A stretch of DNA of 64,000 nt from Diabrotica undecimpunctata (lineage: Eukaryota; Arthropoda; Insecta; Coleoptera; Chrysomelidae), in assembly GCF_040954645.1 (NCBI RefSeq), contig NC_092813.1:18483235-18547234 (forward strand), written 5' to 3'. A program made the position numbers and the translations under genes. Positions 63,720 to 64,000 of the stretch are shown piece after piece. Numbering within the stretch: position 1 is the first letter of the stretch; every line of letters starts with the position of its first letter. The notes under the pieces were generated by a model that did not search any database, had not been told where the DNA came from, and was given only the letters and a program-made list of their open reading frames with translations.

Positions 63720-64000
63720 AGAAGGTACCACCTTCCTAGTGGTCTTTTTGTATTGGATTTATCTATTTTCGCCCATTTCGAGATTCTTCCCGTATCTCTT
63801 TGTTAATATTATATCGTCATTTGTGGCGTCGTGCTCGTGTCCCTCTCATTGCATTCTGAACTCAAGTTTCTCTTAATGTATCCTCATTCCTTATTATATC
63901 TCTGAGACATATTCCTTTTATGTTTCTTAATACTTTCATTTCTGTAGTTCCCATCAATATTTCTGTAACAGCCGTTTTAGCTCTTGTTTCCGCTTCATAT
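63720..64000 (-). pseudogene. RTE/craniofacial-type LINE C-terminal part, runs off the window
   Basis: Minus strand from the window edge: YEAETRAKTAVTEILMGTTE MKVLRNIKGICLRDIIRNED TLRET, a stop, VQNAMRGTRARRHK. YEAETRA-T and TTEMKVLR-I-G are the region after the RT in these LINEs. Broken by several stops; its RT would lie beyond 64000. Confidence 0.7.

Overview
This window looks like low-GC, intron-rich arthropod (most likely insect) DNA, built almost entirely of transposable elements nested inside one another. The insect call rests on two minus-strand exons resembling the arthropod Dpr immunoglobulin family (3196-3332 and 6556-6969), a gypsy/errantivirus-like element with an env gene, Jockey-, R1-, R2-, I- and RTE-like non-LTR retrotransposons, piggyBac elements and a Penelope fragment. 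A beetle is a guess only. No tRNA, rRNA, CRISPR array or intact single-copy host gene was seen.

Layout. 0.16-2.83 kb: a DNA element with ~0.7 kb inverted arms and a decayed ORF core. 3.2-7.0 kb: a dpr-like locus on the minus strand, broken by a nonsense codon, a MITE inside its Ig exon and a LINE copy (4.0-6.4 kb). 7.2-12.4 kb: LINE 3' fragments, a MITE, a possible copia-type LTR end and two joined RTE/craniofacial-type LINE pieces. 13.92-17.82 kb: a piggyBac element with TTAA target duplications whose transposase gene is interrupted by the 3' part of a Penelope-like element (GIY-YIG endonuclease and a hammerhead-like motif), giving one fused ORF. 18-19.6 kb: a long-hairpin MITE, two LINE 3' ends and two perfect hairpins. 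21.1-23.3 kb: an R1-like LINE inside an RTE-like LINE. 25.1-28.1 kb: a decayed RTE-type LINE. 28.4-29.3 kb: a hAT/ZMYM1-like fragment.

29.80-48.03 kb is a minus-strand I-like LINE bounded by an 11-bp repeat. It is split by a 13.8-kb LTR retrovirus-like element (32716-46537, 4-bp TTAC duplication) carrying gag, protease, RT, RNase H, integrase and env, plus two unrecognised ORFs between pol and env. Gag-pol is broken by frameshifts, integrase has lost its catalytic core centre, and env has a frame change and looks closer to mononegavirus/chuvirus-type glycoproteins than to the usual errantiviral F protein. 48.0-50.8 kb is a nearly intact LINE with one nonsense codon in the RT core. It meets tail-to-tail an R2-like LINE (51-52 kb) with a triplicated 3' end. 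52.8-56.3 kb is a nearly complete Jockey LINE joined to an RTE endonuclease remnant. 57.45-62.80 kb is a second piggyBac copy (TTAA ends) with an IS630/Tc1-like transposon remnant inside. The last 280 bp is another LINE fragment running off the end.

All family assignments come from reading motifs by eye; no alignment or database search was run. Nearly every coding region here is a pseudogene by frameshift, stop or deletion, and boundaries are approximate unless a target-site duplication is named.
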